Shown: positions 25,501 through 35,085 of the stretch, in pieces
How the letters are laid out: each line of letters opens with the position of its first letter
How positions within the stretch are numbered: the first letter of the stretch is position 1
Origin: Marthasterias glacialis
Lineage: Eukaryota; Echinodermata; Asteroidea; Forcipulatida; Asteriidae
DNA length: 64,000 nucleotides
Direction of reading: 5' to 3'
NCBI GenBank assembly: GCA_911728455.2
Contig: OU452223.1
Location: forward strand, 12,360,174-12,424,173
Notes under the pieces: generated by a model
Told to the model about the DNA's origin: nothing
What the model saw: the letters and a program-made list of their open reading frames with translations, nothing else
Database searches by the model: none
Program-made: the position numbers and the translations under genes

Positions 25501-27526
25501 TACATTCAATCTTAATTCTACATTTCACATCGTTTGGTTTAAACTTTAATTTTTGTGTGTGATGGGAGATTTCTTTGAAATAAACGCTATGTCAAATCCC
25601 TACGGAAAAGTGAGCTGTGAACGAACAGTGGATATGCAAAACAAACTGTCTTCTACTGTACTTGGCCATATAGACCTTTATCATGGTGCGGCCATCTTGA
25701 TTTTCTCCCATTCAAACCAATGTAACCAAACCGAGGCTGAAAGGGCAAATAGTCTGGTTCCTTTTTGTAGAATAAATATTAGCATCTATTACTGCTATTG
25801 GATACAGGAACATGACTAAGATGGTGGCAGCATGATAGAGGTCTATTGGAATCAATTGCAGTCGTCATCATTCCATTGTATTGACTCTTAGACTCACTGA
25901 AATACAGCTCACTAAAATACGACAGAGCTCTCTCGATACAAGGCCAGAACGTCTCAATAACGACAAAACATATCAAAACAACGACATAGCTCTCCCAACA
26001 CAAACGAGAGACATCTCACTACAACGAAAGAAATATCAATACAACGACAGAATATCTCAAAACAACGACAGAACATCTCAAAACAACGACAAAACATATC
26101 AAAACGACAGAACATCTCAATACAAAGACAGAACATCAAGCAACAACACAGCTCTCCCAATACAAACGAGAGAAAATCTCAATACGAAAGAAATCTCAAT
26201 ACAACGACAGAACATCTCAATACAACGACAGAACATCTCAAAACAACGACAGAATATCTCAACACAAAGACAGAGCATCAAGCAACAACAGAGCTCTCCA
26301 AATACAAACGAGAGAACATCTCAATACAACGACAAAAATCTCAATATTATAACCACCAAACATCTCAAAGCGACGAACGAACAACTTTTACACTTAAACT
26401 TATTTATTAATTATAAATTATTTAATCGACAAAAGGGATTCACACTTCATTGTTTTTGTTTGTTTACAATAGGATTGCGTCGAGAACGGAGCAGATATTC
26501 CACATCTCAAATATCTTCATGGACCGTAAGTATAGAGGGCAGTGTTCAAATTCACGGCGGGGTCCAAACAAACAGGACCTGATACAAAATGAATGTCAAA
26601 CGGGCAAATTGCTCTTACAGACAAAATTCAAACACTATAATTATGCACACTCAAGATAAACACATAATTACCGAAGATCCTTACTTTGTGTAACAGATGT
26701 ACAGGGAATTGACCAAGGGCAAAATGCACAAAATACAGACGTGATAATCGGAATACAACAAGTTCATGGCAGAGTATGAATCTTCCAGAGAAATCTTCTC
26801 GTTTGAACTCATAGAGTTATATAATAGAGGGCGCACTCGCTATGCCACGCACGGAACTCCACTGACTCACCATGGGCAAAAATCCCTATGGGCAAATTGC
26901 ATACCAATGTCCACTTAGAAAATGGCTGCTGTGTGAACGGATGAGTAACCAGTGTAAATGAATGGTCTGCGCCATTTTCTCAATGGTCAAAAAAATGCTC
27001 CTTGTCGGGATGTGTCGCATGGTTTGTACGCCCTCTAGTTCTTATATATAACGCTATGTTTGAACTACTATCAAAGTCGAAAAAGTAGTCTTTAAAGATC
27101 CTTCATCACTATTACTTATACTTCACACTGTTCTGATTTTTTGGCCAATAATGAAATCACCTCTTTTGACGAATTTTGTTCACATGCCTGGTTGGATGGT
27201 GTGTTTATTGAAGACTCTGGGATGGAAATGAATTTCCTGTTCCGAAAACCATTTATAAAAATAGGAGACTATTGACAAATACTGTTATTATATTTCTACA
27301 CCTAAACAGAAGAACGATGACGGGGACCTGCGATTTCCATTCCACGTGGAACCCAAGTCCTACTGAAAAGCATATCTCACATATGAGCCTGACGAACGAA
27401 GAGAAGATATTTGGAATGATCCCCATGCCAAAGATTGCATTCGAGTTTGATCAGGTGTGGAGCACCAAGTAATTGTTGTAAAATTAAACAATATAATTTA
27501 TTGAGGTTCGTCCTAAAGGAATCAAA

Positions 27527-27561
<35 letters not shown>

Positions 27562-28600
27562 ACAAAAAGAGGTCTCACGTGACGTCACCGAGACCTTTTT
27601 CTAATGCTGCGTGCACAAACAGACGCTGGAAATCATTCAGTAGACGACGCGTAAGCCTTTTAGCTTGTGCATGGCTGGACCCAACATGACTGCGAAATTA
27701 ACTTTTCCCGGGAGCAACGGGTGATGAGGGCGACCTCAATGGTTTAAACTTCACTTTAGTTGAAAAGCTCAGTGGTGCCTATAATTATCTCTCCATATTG
27801 TTATGTATTTGTTAGTTTTTCAACCGCTCTTTTCCTGTAATTTAGATGTAATATTTTGGTTGTTTCTCCCCATCAGATCGGTCCATGTCTCACCCAGTCT
27901 TACTTAAATGCCGCCATCGTTGGTAAGATGATCTTCATCTTCGCAGTCACACCCATCGGTCCAATGAGACAGAGGTACCTGACTACCGCTTTCAGTCAGG
28001 CGAACCCCTTCTCCTTCTATGCGGCCAAGAAGATTCTTTATGGGCAATACTACGGCGTAAGTATAATGGACATGAACACTAGGCTGTTTGATAAGACAGA
28101 CCTTTTTTCGAAACCAGGCTCCGGCTTGGGCTCTGTCATTAAGTTTGAACTGACCCTCTTTATGTTGTTAGGTTGCATCGGCACACGAGGAACCTGACTG
28201 GCGGTGACGTCATAAACAAGCAGCTATCTTGTTTCCCCCTTCAGTTATAAACAATAGTAAAAACGGCCCACTGATAAATTTTCTTTTCAAGAGTTAATTA
28301 TTGTTACAATACGAACAATGAAACGTCAAAAATGGTGACAAGTATTGTCTCGTTACGAAGACGACTGTTATGAAAAATAAAAATAAAAGTAAGACTTTTC
28401 ACATAATACAGATTTAATGGTTTTATTCTCATTCTCAGTTTGAAGCCGATGTGACAGTCTTTGCAAACAAGACGTACATGCCGAAGCCGCTCTACGTGAA
28501 GGAGGACGCGCAGATTGCCAAGCATCGTAAATGGTATTCGCAGTTCTACTCCGAGAACAGCCCCAAGTACTCGCCCAACGAAGCTACCGTGGACTGGTGA
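22570..28600 (+). CDS. nvd: Neverland/DAF-36 Rieske cholesterol 7-desaturase
   Basis: Seven exons join in frame to 454 aa: 22570-23026, 23324-23512, 25234-25412, 26473-26525, 27310-27454, 27877-28056 and 28439-28600 (TGA). Introns are GT-AG. The enzyme makes 7-dehydrocholesterol from cholesterol at the ER membrane. Residues 61-79 form a membrane helix ([18 protein letters not shown]), with another hydrophobic stretch at 7-21. The Rieske [2Fe-2S] ligands are Cys173 and His175 (CAHLGAN) plus Cys193 and His196 (CPFHGWRF). The mononuclear iron site is E-x3-D-x2-H-x4-H: Glu279, Asp283, His286, His291 ([13 protein letters not shown]), all encoded in the 53-base exon 4. Exon 6 opens with the family's IGP motif. 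The end, [15 protein letters not shown], is typical of the family. Length is normal and all ligands are present. I chose the ATG at 22570 for its AAAATGG context just before the hydrophobic N-terminus; an in-frame upstream ATG at 22441-22443 region would add unlike residues. Confidence 0.96.
23735..23764. repeat. Diverged copy of the TTGATTGC palindrome
   Basis: ACTTATTTCGATTGAGTCAA followed by TCAAAATGAGC resembles the 5908-5938 palindrome. A following block (GATTGGTACCAGCATGAACC near 23850) also recurs, diverged, after the copy at 44201. Confidence 0.5.
24784..24899. mobile_element. Inverted-repeat element in Neverland intron 2
   Basis: The arms AAGTGATGACGTTTT...CGGAAGTGCA (left) and TGCACTTCCG...AAAACGTCATCACTT (right) are inverted copies separated by a short centre. 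About 116 bp, MITE-like, non-coding. Confidence 0.7.
25007..25137. mobile_element. ATGGGAGAC MITE, copy 1 (Neverland intron 2)
   Basis: The terminal inverted repeats are ATGGGAGAC...GTCTCCCAT, flanked on both sides by TA, which suggests a TA target duplication as in Tc1/mariner-type insertion. The arms contain ACTTACCAGGTAAA and TTTACCTGGTAA, which resemble splice donors. It ends 96 bp before exon 3 of Neverland. Related copies lie at 29091 and 29651. Confidence 0.8.
25891..26375. repeat. Tandem repeat of about 21 bp in Neverland intron 3
   Basis: Degenerate units of about 18-21 bp (AACATCTCAATACAACGACA and variants) fill nearly 500 bp. A CAGCTCTCCCAATACAAACG variant recurs at 25985, 26150 and 26288, giving a higher-order period of about 140-165 bp. 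A long open frame through it ([14 protein letters not shown]-like) is a by-product of the repeat. Confidence 0.85.
26808..27062. mobile_element. Inverted-repeat element in Neverland intron 4
   Basis: The left arm (CATAGAGTTATATAATAGAG followed by GGCGCAC) is matched by the inverted right arm (CATAGCGTTATATATAAGAA, then CTAGAGGGCG on the minus strand). The interior has AAAATGGC motifs facing each other. About 255 bp, non-coding. Confidence 0.6.
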
Positions 28601-28664
28601 GGAAAGACGGACCTACAGACCGTGTAAGCCTTGCGCGTATAGTCGACGGACATTTTTTTGAAAC

Positions 28665-28816
28665 CTGGGCTCGATTTTACAAAGACCTAAGATTGATCTT
28701 AACTGCGAATCACTCTTAATTGCTAAGCAAAGTGTGATGTCACAATAGAAATTACTATGGTAATACTGACAACTCATCTTAAAACGAATCTTAGTGCTTG
28801 GTGAAATCGACCCCAG
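28665..28816. mobile_element. Inverted-repeat element in the Neverland 3' UTR
   Basis: The left arm GGGCTCGATTTTACAAAG with CTAAGATTGATCTTAA is matched by a right arm reading GGGGTCGATTTCACCAAG with CTAAGATTCGTTTTAA on the minus strand. It begins about 65 bp after the Neverland stop codon and before the poly(A) signal, so it is probably transcribed and could fold as a long hairpin. Confidence 0.7.
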
Positions 28817-28964
28817 GGCTCCTACCATTGGTCGCCATTATTACAGATAATGGATATCAATGGTTCCCGTATATTGTTTTAACGTGTTGTGGTAATGAAA
28901 ACACGCACTTTTAACATTGAAATAGGCGCGAGTCAATATTTTTTATTTTTGCTGAACGCATATG

Positions 28965-28970
28965 AATAAA
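28965..28970 (+). terminator. Poly(A) signal for Neverland
   Basis: AATAAA, 365 bases beyond the stop codon. A second one (AAATAAA) lies near 29035. Confidence 0.55.
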
Positions 28971-29090
28971 AAGTCAGGACATCCAATTACACAGTAAAAT
29001 TTCAAGAGGAAAAAGTTATTTTGTAAAGGGATGAAATAAAGAATTTTTTTTAACCGACATAAAAATGAGGAAGGAGTTGTAAATGTTTCA

Positions 29091-29234
29091 ATGCGAGACT
29101 TTTCGGAATGCTATGTGACAGCAGACGTAATACCAGGTGTACAGTTCTTGGAAATGTGGGTATGTTCAGAACTACGTAACAATGGAAATTTACCTGGTAA
29201 GTCTGCTGCCATCTTGCGTTCCAAAGTTTCCCAT
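29091..29234. mobile_element. ATGGGAGAC MITE, copy 2
   Basis: The left end is mutated (ATGCGAGACTTTTCGGAATG); the right arm is well kept (TTTACCTGGTAAGTCTGCTG to TTCCCAT). The interior shares TATGTTCAGAAC with the other copies. Confidence 0.75.
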
Positions 29235-29650
29235 TGTGTAAATAACTTCGATGGGAAAGGAGAAATCAATGCAAAAGCTAATTTATTTACATTGTATCAA
29301 AACAGCATTTCGCAAATGGTTATGTATTTTCACTTTTGTTTTATGCTGTCATTGTTTGCAAGACAATAATTGTCCTATTTTAATCAGCGGTTCACTTGTG
29401 ATCCATTTCCTGTTCCCATTAATTATTTTGTTTAAAAACTAGCTGATTGTATAGTTTTATAAAACAATAGGTAAACTGCAAATTCATTTTAAAACTGAAC
29501 AATGAACAAAAAAACTTGATTAATTCCGTACATGGTTGAAACCAAAACTTGTCATTTTAATTGTTGCATTGTTAAAACCTTATTGTAAAATAAACAATTC
29601 TGCATCATATACAACCAATAAGTGTGGACTGTCCTCTTAGCTCTTGTTTA

Positions 29651-29796
29651 ATGGGAGACTTTTGAGGACACAAGGTGGCAGCAGACTTACCAGGTAAAAC
29701 CATTGTTCTCAGATATGTGCACATGCTCAGAACTGCGCAAACAATGGACATTTACCTGGTAAGTCTGCTGCCACCTAGCGTTCCAAAGTCTCCCAT
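29651..29796. mobile_element. ATGGGAGAC MITE, copy 3
   Basis: Best preserved copy. ATGGGAGACTTT...AAAGTCTCCCAT ends enclose long inverted arms containing GGCAGCAGACTTACCAGGTA and its inverse. The left flank is TA and the right TG. It lies about 140 bp beyond the 3' end of gene B. Confidence 0.85.
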
Positions 29797-29937
29797 TGAA
29801 CAAATTCGCCATTCTCTAAATTTAAATCAACAAACGCTTTGCATGCATGGTAGTGTATGGGGGGGAGCATCACTTTGAAATGATTATTTGTCAGAGCATC
29901 CGGTGTCAGTCACAATGACATTGGTTGATAACTCGTC

Positions 29938-31752
29938 CTAACTATCGGTAAAGCTAGATTTATCTGATCCATTAGACTCCAATAAGCTCACATCAATCTC
30001 TGCTTTTTTGGGACGAGTTTCACTTTTCACGGTTTGTTTCTTGAGACTTGGCTTTAGAGAAGATGTCGTCAATAACATCTTTAATTCCTCCTCCCTCTGT
30101 GAGTTCCTTATTCCTTTGGCAGAGGGTATAATCATCCCTTCAACGTTCTCCACAGAGGTATCCACAATCCCAAGAGATTCAGCCAGTATATCTGAAGTCG
30201 TTGCGAAGCTACCGTTCTCGTGAGCAGAAAACATATTCTCGCGAGTGTTCCATCTCTGTTTGTTTTGGGGACGAACAAGCTTAGCGGGGTGAATGAGGGC
30301 GCTCTTTGTGAAGGAGACATCAGGATGATCTCGGGGGTGCTGGTTGGGTATAACACAGCTTTTACTTATACTCTCAGTTCTCACGTCACAGTGGCTCTGT
30401 TTCAATGGTTTACTGATGGTGTACCATTCTGATGGGGTTATTGTACCGATGTCAACAGTCTCTATTGGGTTGGGTTTACCGTGGAGGAATCCATCGTCTT
30501 CCCCGGGTAGATTGTCCACTGCATACGCCCGCTTAGACGTTAAAAAATCCCATGCTTCTGGGTCATTGGTTGACGCTGATTTATGAATAATCCCACTTTC
30601 AATGTACAGACCACGAAGTTGCTTTTCAATTTCAGCCAATCGCCTCTTGGCGTTGTCGAGGAGAGATTGGAAATTCGTTTCATTACGTGGCCTTCGAGCT
30701 TGGGTAAATTTGGCGACCTTTGACCCTTGGGATGGTTTGAGTTTGAGGATGGATGTGTGAGGCCTTTTGCGGTCGTGTAGTCCTGAGTTTGGCGACAGTC
30801 TGAGAGGAATGGAGAACAGTTTGACTTTGCTGCCACAGTTCCCACCTTCATTTTCTGTTTGTGTTGATTTAGAGGCTGAGTGAGTTTTAAGAATGATTGA
30901 TTTTTCCCGCCTGGTGCGCCGGTCGTTTTTCTTCCCCGTCGTCTGCTCAGGCAGAGATTTGTCGCCTGCGATGGACTGTATCCACCTGTCATAAACGACT
31001 ACTTCACTGGCGTGACGTGAGTCTTTCTCTTGCGCCTCTGGCGGGAAAACGAATTTTCGATTTTTCGTCTGCTTAGTTGGTGCACGTGCCTCGCAATTTT
31101 GAGGTGGAGTCGGATCCGAGGACTGTTCCTGCGCTGCGGTACTAACGATTATTGTTAATTCGTTGTTGAGTTGTTTAACGGCAACCTTTTGGGGTCTCTG
31201 GTTTGTCGGCAAAAAACACTTCCCGGTGTTTTCGGCAAAAGTCTCACTCCTTAACTCTTGATTGTTTCTACTAGAACTATGGGCAATCTTGGAATTTCTT
31301 GCAAGTGCTTTCTGCCTCTTGTATCGTCTCATTGCATCTGTCCCATCGAAACATGGTTCTTTAGATGACGTAGGCCTAGTCTTCTCTCGCTTGTGTTGCG
31401 CGTGTGTGTTTCTCTCAACTGCGGGATGGTTCAAGTTATTATGACCTTTGGCCTTTGGCTTGTTGCTGCCCGTATGAACAAGAGTATCATCGACGCTAGA
31501 CATTGTCGGGTTGGTCTGGAATCTAATGCCTTTTCGGCTTGAACCACCATAGCTTATATGGAGTAAATCAATCAGGTACCTATGCGCATCCGAATAGTAC
31601 CACTCCGTTGGATCGGTCAAATCGGCAACCATTTGCCCATGCGTCTTCGATAAGATGTCACTAACTTTCACCATGTTGTCATTGAGGGCGTGCTCCATTC
31701 TCTGATTGAGGGACGCCCTCAGTCCGTCGGTGTAGTCTTCCATAGACGCCAT
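29938..31752 (-). CDS. Orphan gene B: 604-aa basic, probably disordered protein, single exon
   Basis: Uninterrupted ORF from ATG at 31752 (AAATCATGGCGT) to TAG at 29938; no intron is needed. I recognise no family. The first ~75 residues (MASMEDYTDGLRASLNQRME to HRYLIDLLHISYGG) look helical and are the likeliest folded part. They are followed by long Lys/Arg/Ser/Thr/Asn-rich low complexity with basic clusters (KREKTRP, RRTRREKS). A short coiled-coil-like stretch, LLDNAKRRLAEIEKQLRGLY, is near residues 360-382. Two TEWYY/SEWYT motifs lie near residues 53 and 430. No signal peptide or membrane segment is seen. A half-site-rich MITE lies 260 bp upstream. It is convergent with Neverland. Nuclear or cytoskeletal roles are possible but unproven; the coding call rests on ORF length. 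Confidence 0.8.
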   Translation of the reverse strand: MASMEDYTDGLRASLNQRMEHALNDNMVKVSDILSKTHGQMVADLTDPTEWYYSDAHRYLIDLLHISYGGSSRKGIRFQTNPTMSSVDDTLVHTGSNKPKAKGHNNLNHPAVERNTHAQHKREKTRPTSSKEPCFDGTDAMRRYKRQKALARNSKIAHSSSRNNQELRSETFAENTGKCFLPTNQRPQKVAVKQLNNELTIIVSTAAQEQSSDPTPPQNCEARAPTKQTKNRKFVFPPEAQEKDSRHASEVVVYDRWIQSIAGDKSLPEQTTGKKNDRRTRREKSIILKTHSASKSTQTENEGGNCGSKVKLFSIPLRLSPNSGLHDRKRPHTSILKLKPSQGSKVAKFTQARRPRNETNFQSLLDNAKRRLAEIEKQLRGLYIESGIIHKSASTNDPEAWDFLTSKRAYAVDNLPGEDDGFLHGKPNPIETVDIGTITPSEWYTISKPLKQSHCDVRTESISKSCVIPNQHPRDHPDVSFTKSALIHPAKLVRPQNKQRWNTRENMFSAHENGSFATTSDILAESLGIVDTSVENVEGMIIPSAKGIRNSQREEELKMLLTTSSLKPSLKKQTVKSETRPKKAEIDVSLLESNGSDKSSFTDS

Positions 31753-32010
31753 GATTTACTTGAGAAATACTTTATGAGGTCATTGCCGTTGTGATTAGAT
31801 AGATCAGATCTGAATAAATCAAATGAAAATAAAACACAACAATATTTAAGTAATACTGGTGAATTATGTTTATTCTTAGGGTGCTGCGTATTATTTCGTT
31901 AAGCTCCAGGTATTGCGTAACGTCTACGGTTACCCAGTTTTCATGTTGGCTTTCCCGGTACGGGGTCAAATCGTTAAGCTACGCGTGTTTACCTACGTCG
32001 TGAAGAGGGG

Positions 32011-32262
32011 CACACTCTAAAAAAAATCCTGGGTCAGAATTGACGCGGATTCCGGGTTCCAAGGTGGCCTGACCCATTTCCGGGTTAGGCTGACCCGGAA
32101 ACTAGTTAAAAATGGGATTTTAACTCGGATTCTGCGTCAGTTTGACTCATTTCTGGGTTACTTTGGACACAGATTTCGGGTCATATCTGACCCAGAAATG
32201 GGTCAGGCCCCACGCGGGACCCAGAATGGGGTCAATTCCGACCCAGTGGTTTTTAGAGTGCA
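32011..32262. mobile_element. MITE with CACTCTAAAAA ends upstream of gene B
   Basis: The terminal inverted repeats CACTCTAAAAA...TTTTTAGAGTG enclose 250 bp of non-coding DNA full of GGGTCA and TGACCC motifs in both orientations (for example GGGTCATATCTGACCC). The target duplication is unclear. Its right-to-left orientation places it 260 bp upstream of the gene B start codon. Confidence 0.8.
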
Positions 32263-34708
32263 CAACCGTCAATTAATTAATTTGTCAGGGCAAATCAGAT
32301 GAAGAAAAAACAGTTTACATAAAAAAAAAAATCTGTTTGAGTTGGAGATTTCAATAGCGTTGTTTTCTTCAACCATACGAGAAAATGACAAGAGTGTCCT
32401 TTTGTTTGACGTTGCGAACATTCAGCTAGGCGTAGGCCTATACAGTACGCGTGTAGCCAACATGCACTTTTATGACGTTATACACACGTAGCCATGACGT
32501 AACGCAAAACGTGTAGCTTAACCTCCATACTAAATTAATAAGCCTACACAAGCACAAAGAGCAAAACTATTACATGTCTACTTGGGGTAGGCCTATTTAC
32601 TTACACAACCGTAAGTCAAGATTAAAACATGAAAAAAAAACCCTTTTCCTGCGCATCGGACAAGGCTTTAGCAACTCTTATCAAAAGCCACAGTCACCTT
32701 TGTGATTTCGATCTGTTTACATTTATAGTTTGCTGGCAATTAATCTAACACTCCTCCATAATTCAAACGATCAAAGTACCAAATGATAAGCTTTAATAGC
32801 CCCATACAGTATGTCCTCGGAATAGTTGATTAGAGTTGTTTAAACTTTTGGCGAACCTCGAAAAGATAAAAATTTTGCTATTGTCTCGTCATGCTTGAGG
32901 GAGACCAAGAGTCGATTTATCGATAGCTGTAACACAGTTTGGATTGCAAAGTCTAGCAATTAAGGAGCCCCTTGTGTTCTTTATTAGATTTATTCAAAAT
33001 GAATCGCTCGTTTATTGCGATAGTATTCTGAATATTGAGAGAGTAAAGCACGGTATTATCTAAACTTTCAGTGGCACATGTTTTTCTATTGCCCTTTATA
33101 CAGCCATGATAATGAAATATGCAATAGTGTTACTGGTCTTGTGAAACTGGTTTCAGATTTGGCATTGGTTACCGAGCCCTCCTCCTCAGTGGACCCCCTT
33201 TCCCCGTTTGACCCACCCCGGCTCCCTGTCCCCCCCCCCGAACACCACCAGGACACCACCACCAGTGCCCAATTTCATGGCTCTGCTTACCGTAAAATTC
33301 TGCGCTTCCGCCCTGCCACGGCTCTATAGGAGTACGCGCTTTACGGGCGCCGTATAAGTGCAGAATTATTTGGTAACTTGCGGCCTAAAATTGGGCTCTG
33401 GTGTTAAAACTAAAGGTCACTTTCATCACCGATATATAAGTTCGCAATGAGGCAGGTTAGAGCAAAATTCATTGAGTACCGTAGTGAAATTTAAGAATAC
33501 TGGTTTACCATAGAGCAAGGTCCTTGCTAATTTATGGTTACACCATGGTAATTGAATCCTGGTTATAACATGCTGCAATAATAAACTGCTCGACTCTAAT
33601 TATGCTGATTTGTCTGATCACGTTTAAAGCATAATATTATTTACCATCGCAGTTCTCAGTCCAAAATCCAACAGAATCAAACAAGACATGTTGTTGGATC
33701 TTGATGGACTGGGGTGGATACGTTTTTTTAAAGGAAAAAGTAAATCGTATAAGTAAATTTCATTCCCATCCTCTACTTTTCAACAAAAACATCATTCAGA
33801 AAACTTTTGAAAATCAAGTTTAGTTGTGGGAATTTGTTCACGTTCATATTGGGATAGTTTCGAATGCATCAATTGAAAAAAAAAACAATGTTGATTTTGT
33901 GGGTCTTAAAATGCAGTTTTTCGGTTCTGACAGTATTCCTGACGGTCATTTCTTTGGAAGATTGGTAATGGTGTAAACTTTATAATGAGAGAGATTTCTG
34001 AACTTTCAGATTGAAATTAATATTGATTTTCCAATAATTGCAAATTCTGTGTATTTTGACTTTAAAATCTCACTCACTAGGAACGCATGGAAAGTAAAAA
34101 AGCTCGCCAATGAAGCAGCCATTATACGATAAATAACGCGAGAAAACTACACCAACATATAAAATAATAGAAAACAAACTCATAGCCTACCATAGTACCA
34201 AAGCTCCTCCCGTTAACGCCGATGCCAACACACAAACACTAGTCATTATAAATCATCAAAATTCCCAGTCATTTCAATTGTTGGAAGTTTCACCCGTCAA
34301 AGGACATGAGCGATAGCCATGGCTACAACAAATACGGACCTCCGTGTAAATGAGCATACTTTTAGAACTACAGATGCATTAGAGTTCCTTGACCAAATAC
34401 CCCCTCATTGTCTGACTTCTGACCTTCTCTCTTGCTGATGGGAGGTGATGGCACCCAAACTAAACATGTCATAAAGATAATTGATGTTTGATCACTTAGA
34501 CGGGTAAGAGCCAGTGTGGATTAGAGGGTGGACGCCACCGGAAAGATGTTTGATTAAGAACAAAGGAGCTATTAGCTTGCTATCATACACAACAGTCTTA
34601 GAGGTACCAATGTTTAAACTGCAATATAGCCTGTTTCTATAATAGGAACAATAATTTTGTAAGGTACTGGATGGGTGTTGAAGTATCCTTATCCCTGACC
34701 CTTATTTA

Positions 34709-34750
34709 CCCCCCCCCCCCCCCCCAACACACACACACACACAGACACAC
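34709..34750. repeat. Poly-C and (AC)n simple repeat
   Basis: About 17 C residues followed by about ten AC units and a degenerate ACAGACACAC tail. Confidence 0.9.
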
Positions 34751-35009
34751 TTCTCACCCACCAACCCACCCACCCAACGATTTGCCCCATTCACGAGTTT
34801 GCCATCTTGGGTCTCATTCCCCGCATACAAATGTTTTGTAAGTATGCAGTTCCGCTCATGGTAACCAGACTATTTATGTATGTTTGAAGTGGCAACCTCG
34901 CTTTCAAATGTCATAGCTTTTGTGGTGAAGATAAAAGAACGAACGACATAATTATCTGATTTCTTTGTTCATGTTTCCCGTTTAGGAAACCGATGACTGA
35001 AAAGATTTC

Positions 35010-35085
35010 AAAACATTGAGCGGTATGAGATCTGCTCTATAAAATGGCAAAGGTCCCGGGTTCGAATCCCACCCAATTAATATGG
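35010..35085 (+). repeat. tRNA-derived fragment with intact B box
   Basis: GGTTCGAATCC at 35059-35069 lies in a TCCCGGGTTCGAATCCCACC context. The 5' part (GAGCGGTATGAGATCTGCTC) can pair weakly, but no full cloverleaf forms. Probably the head of a SINE. Confidence 0.4.

Noticed and set aside
25881-26582. 233-codon frame rich in SQNNDRT repeats
   Set aside because: It lies inside Neverland intron 3 and runs over the tandem repeat and then through exon 4 in a different frame from the enzyme.
27529-27559. A-run as the tail of a retroposed copy
   Set aside because: The sequence before it is Neverland exon 5 plus the start of its intron, and there is no target duplication; a simple homopolymer is enough to explain it.
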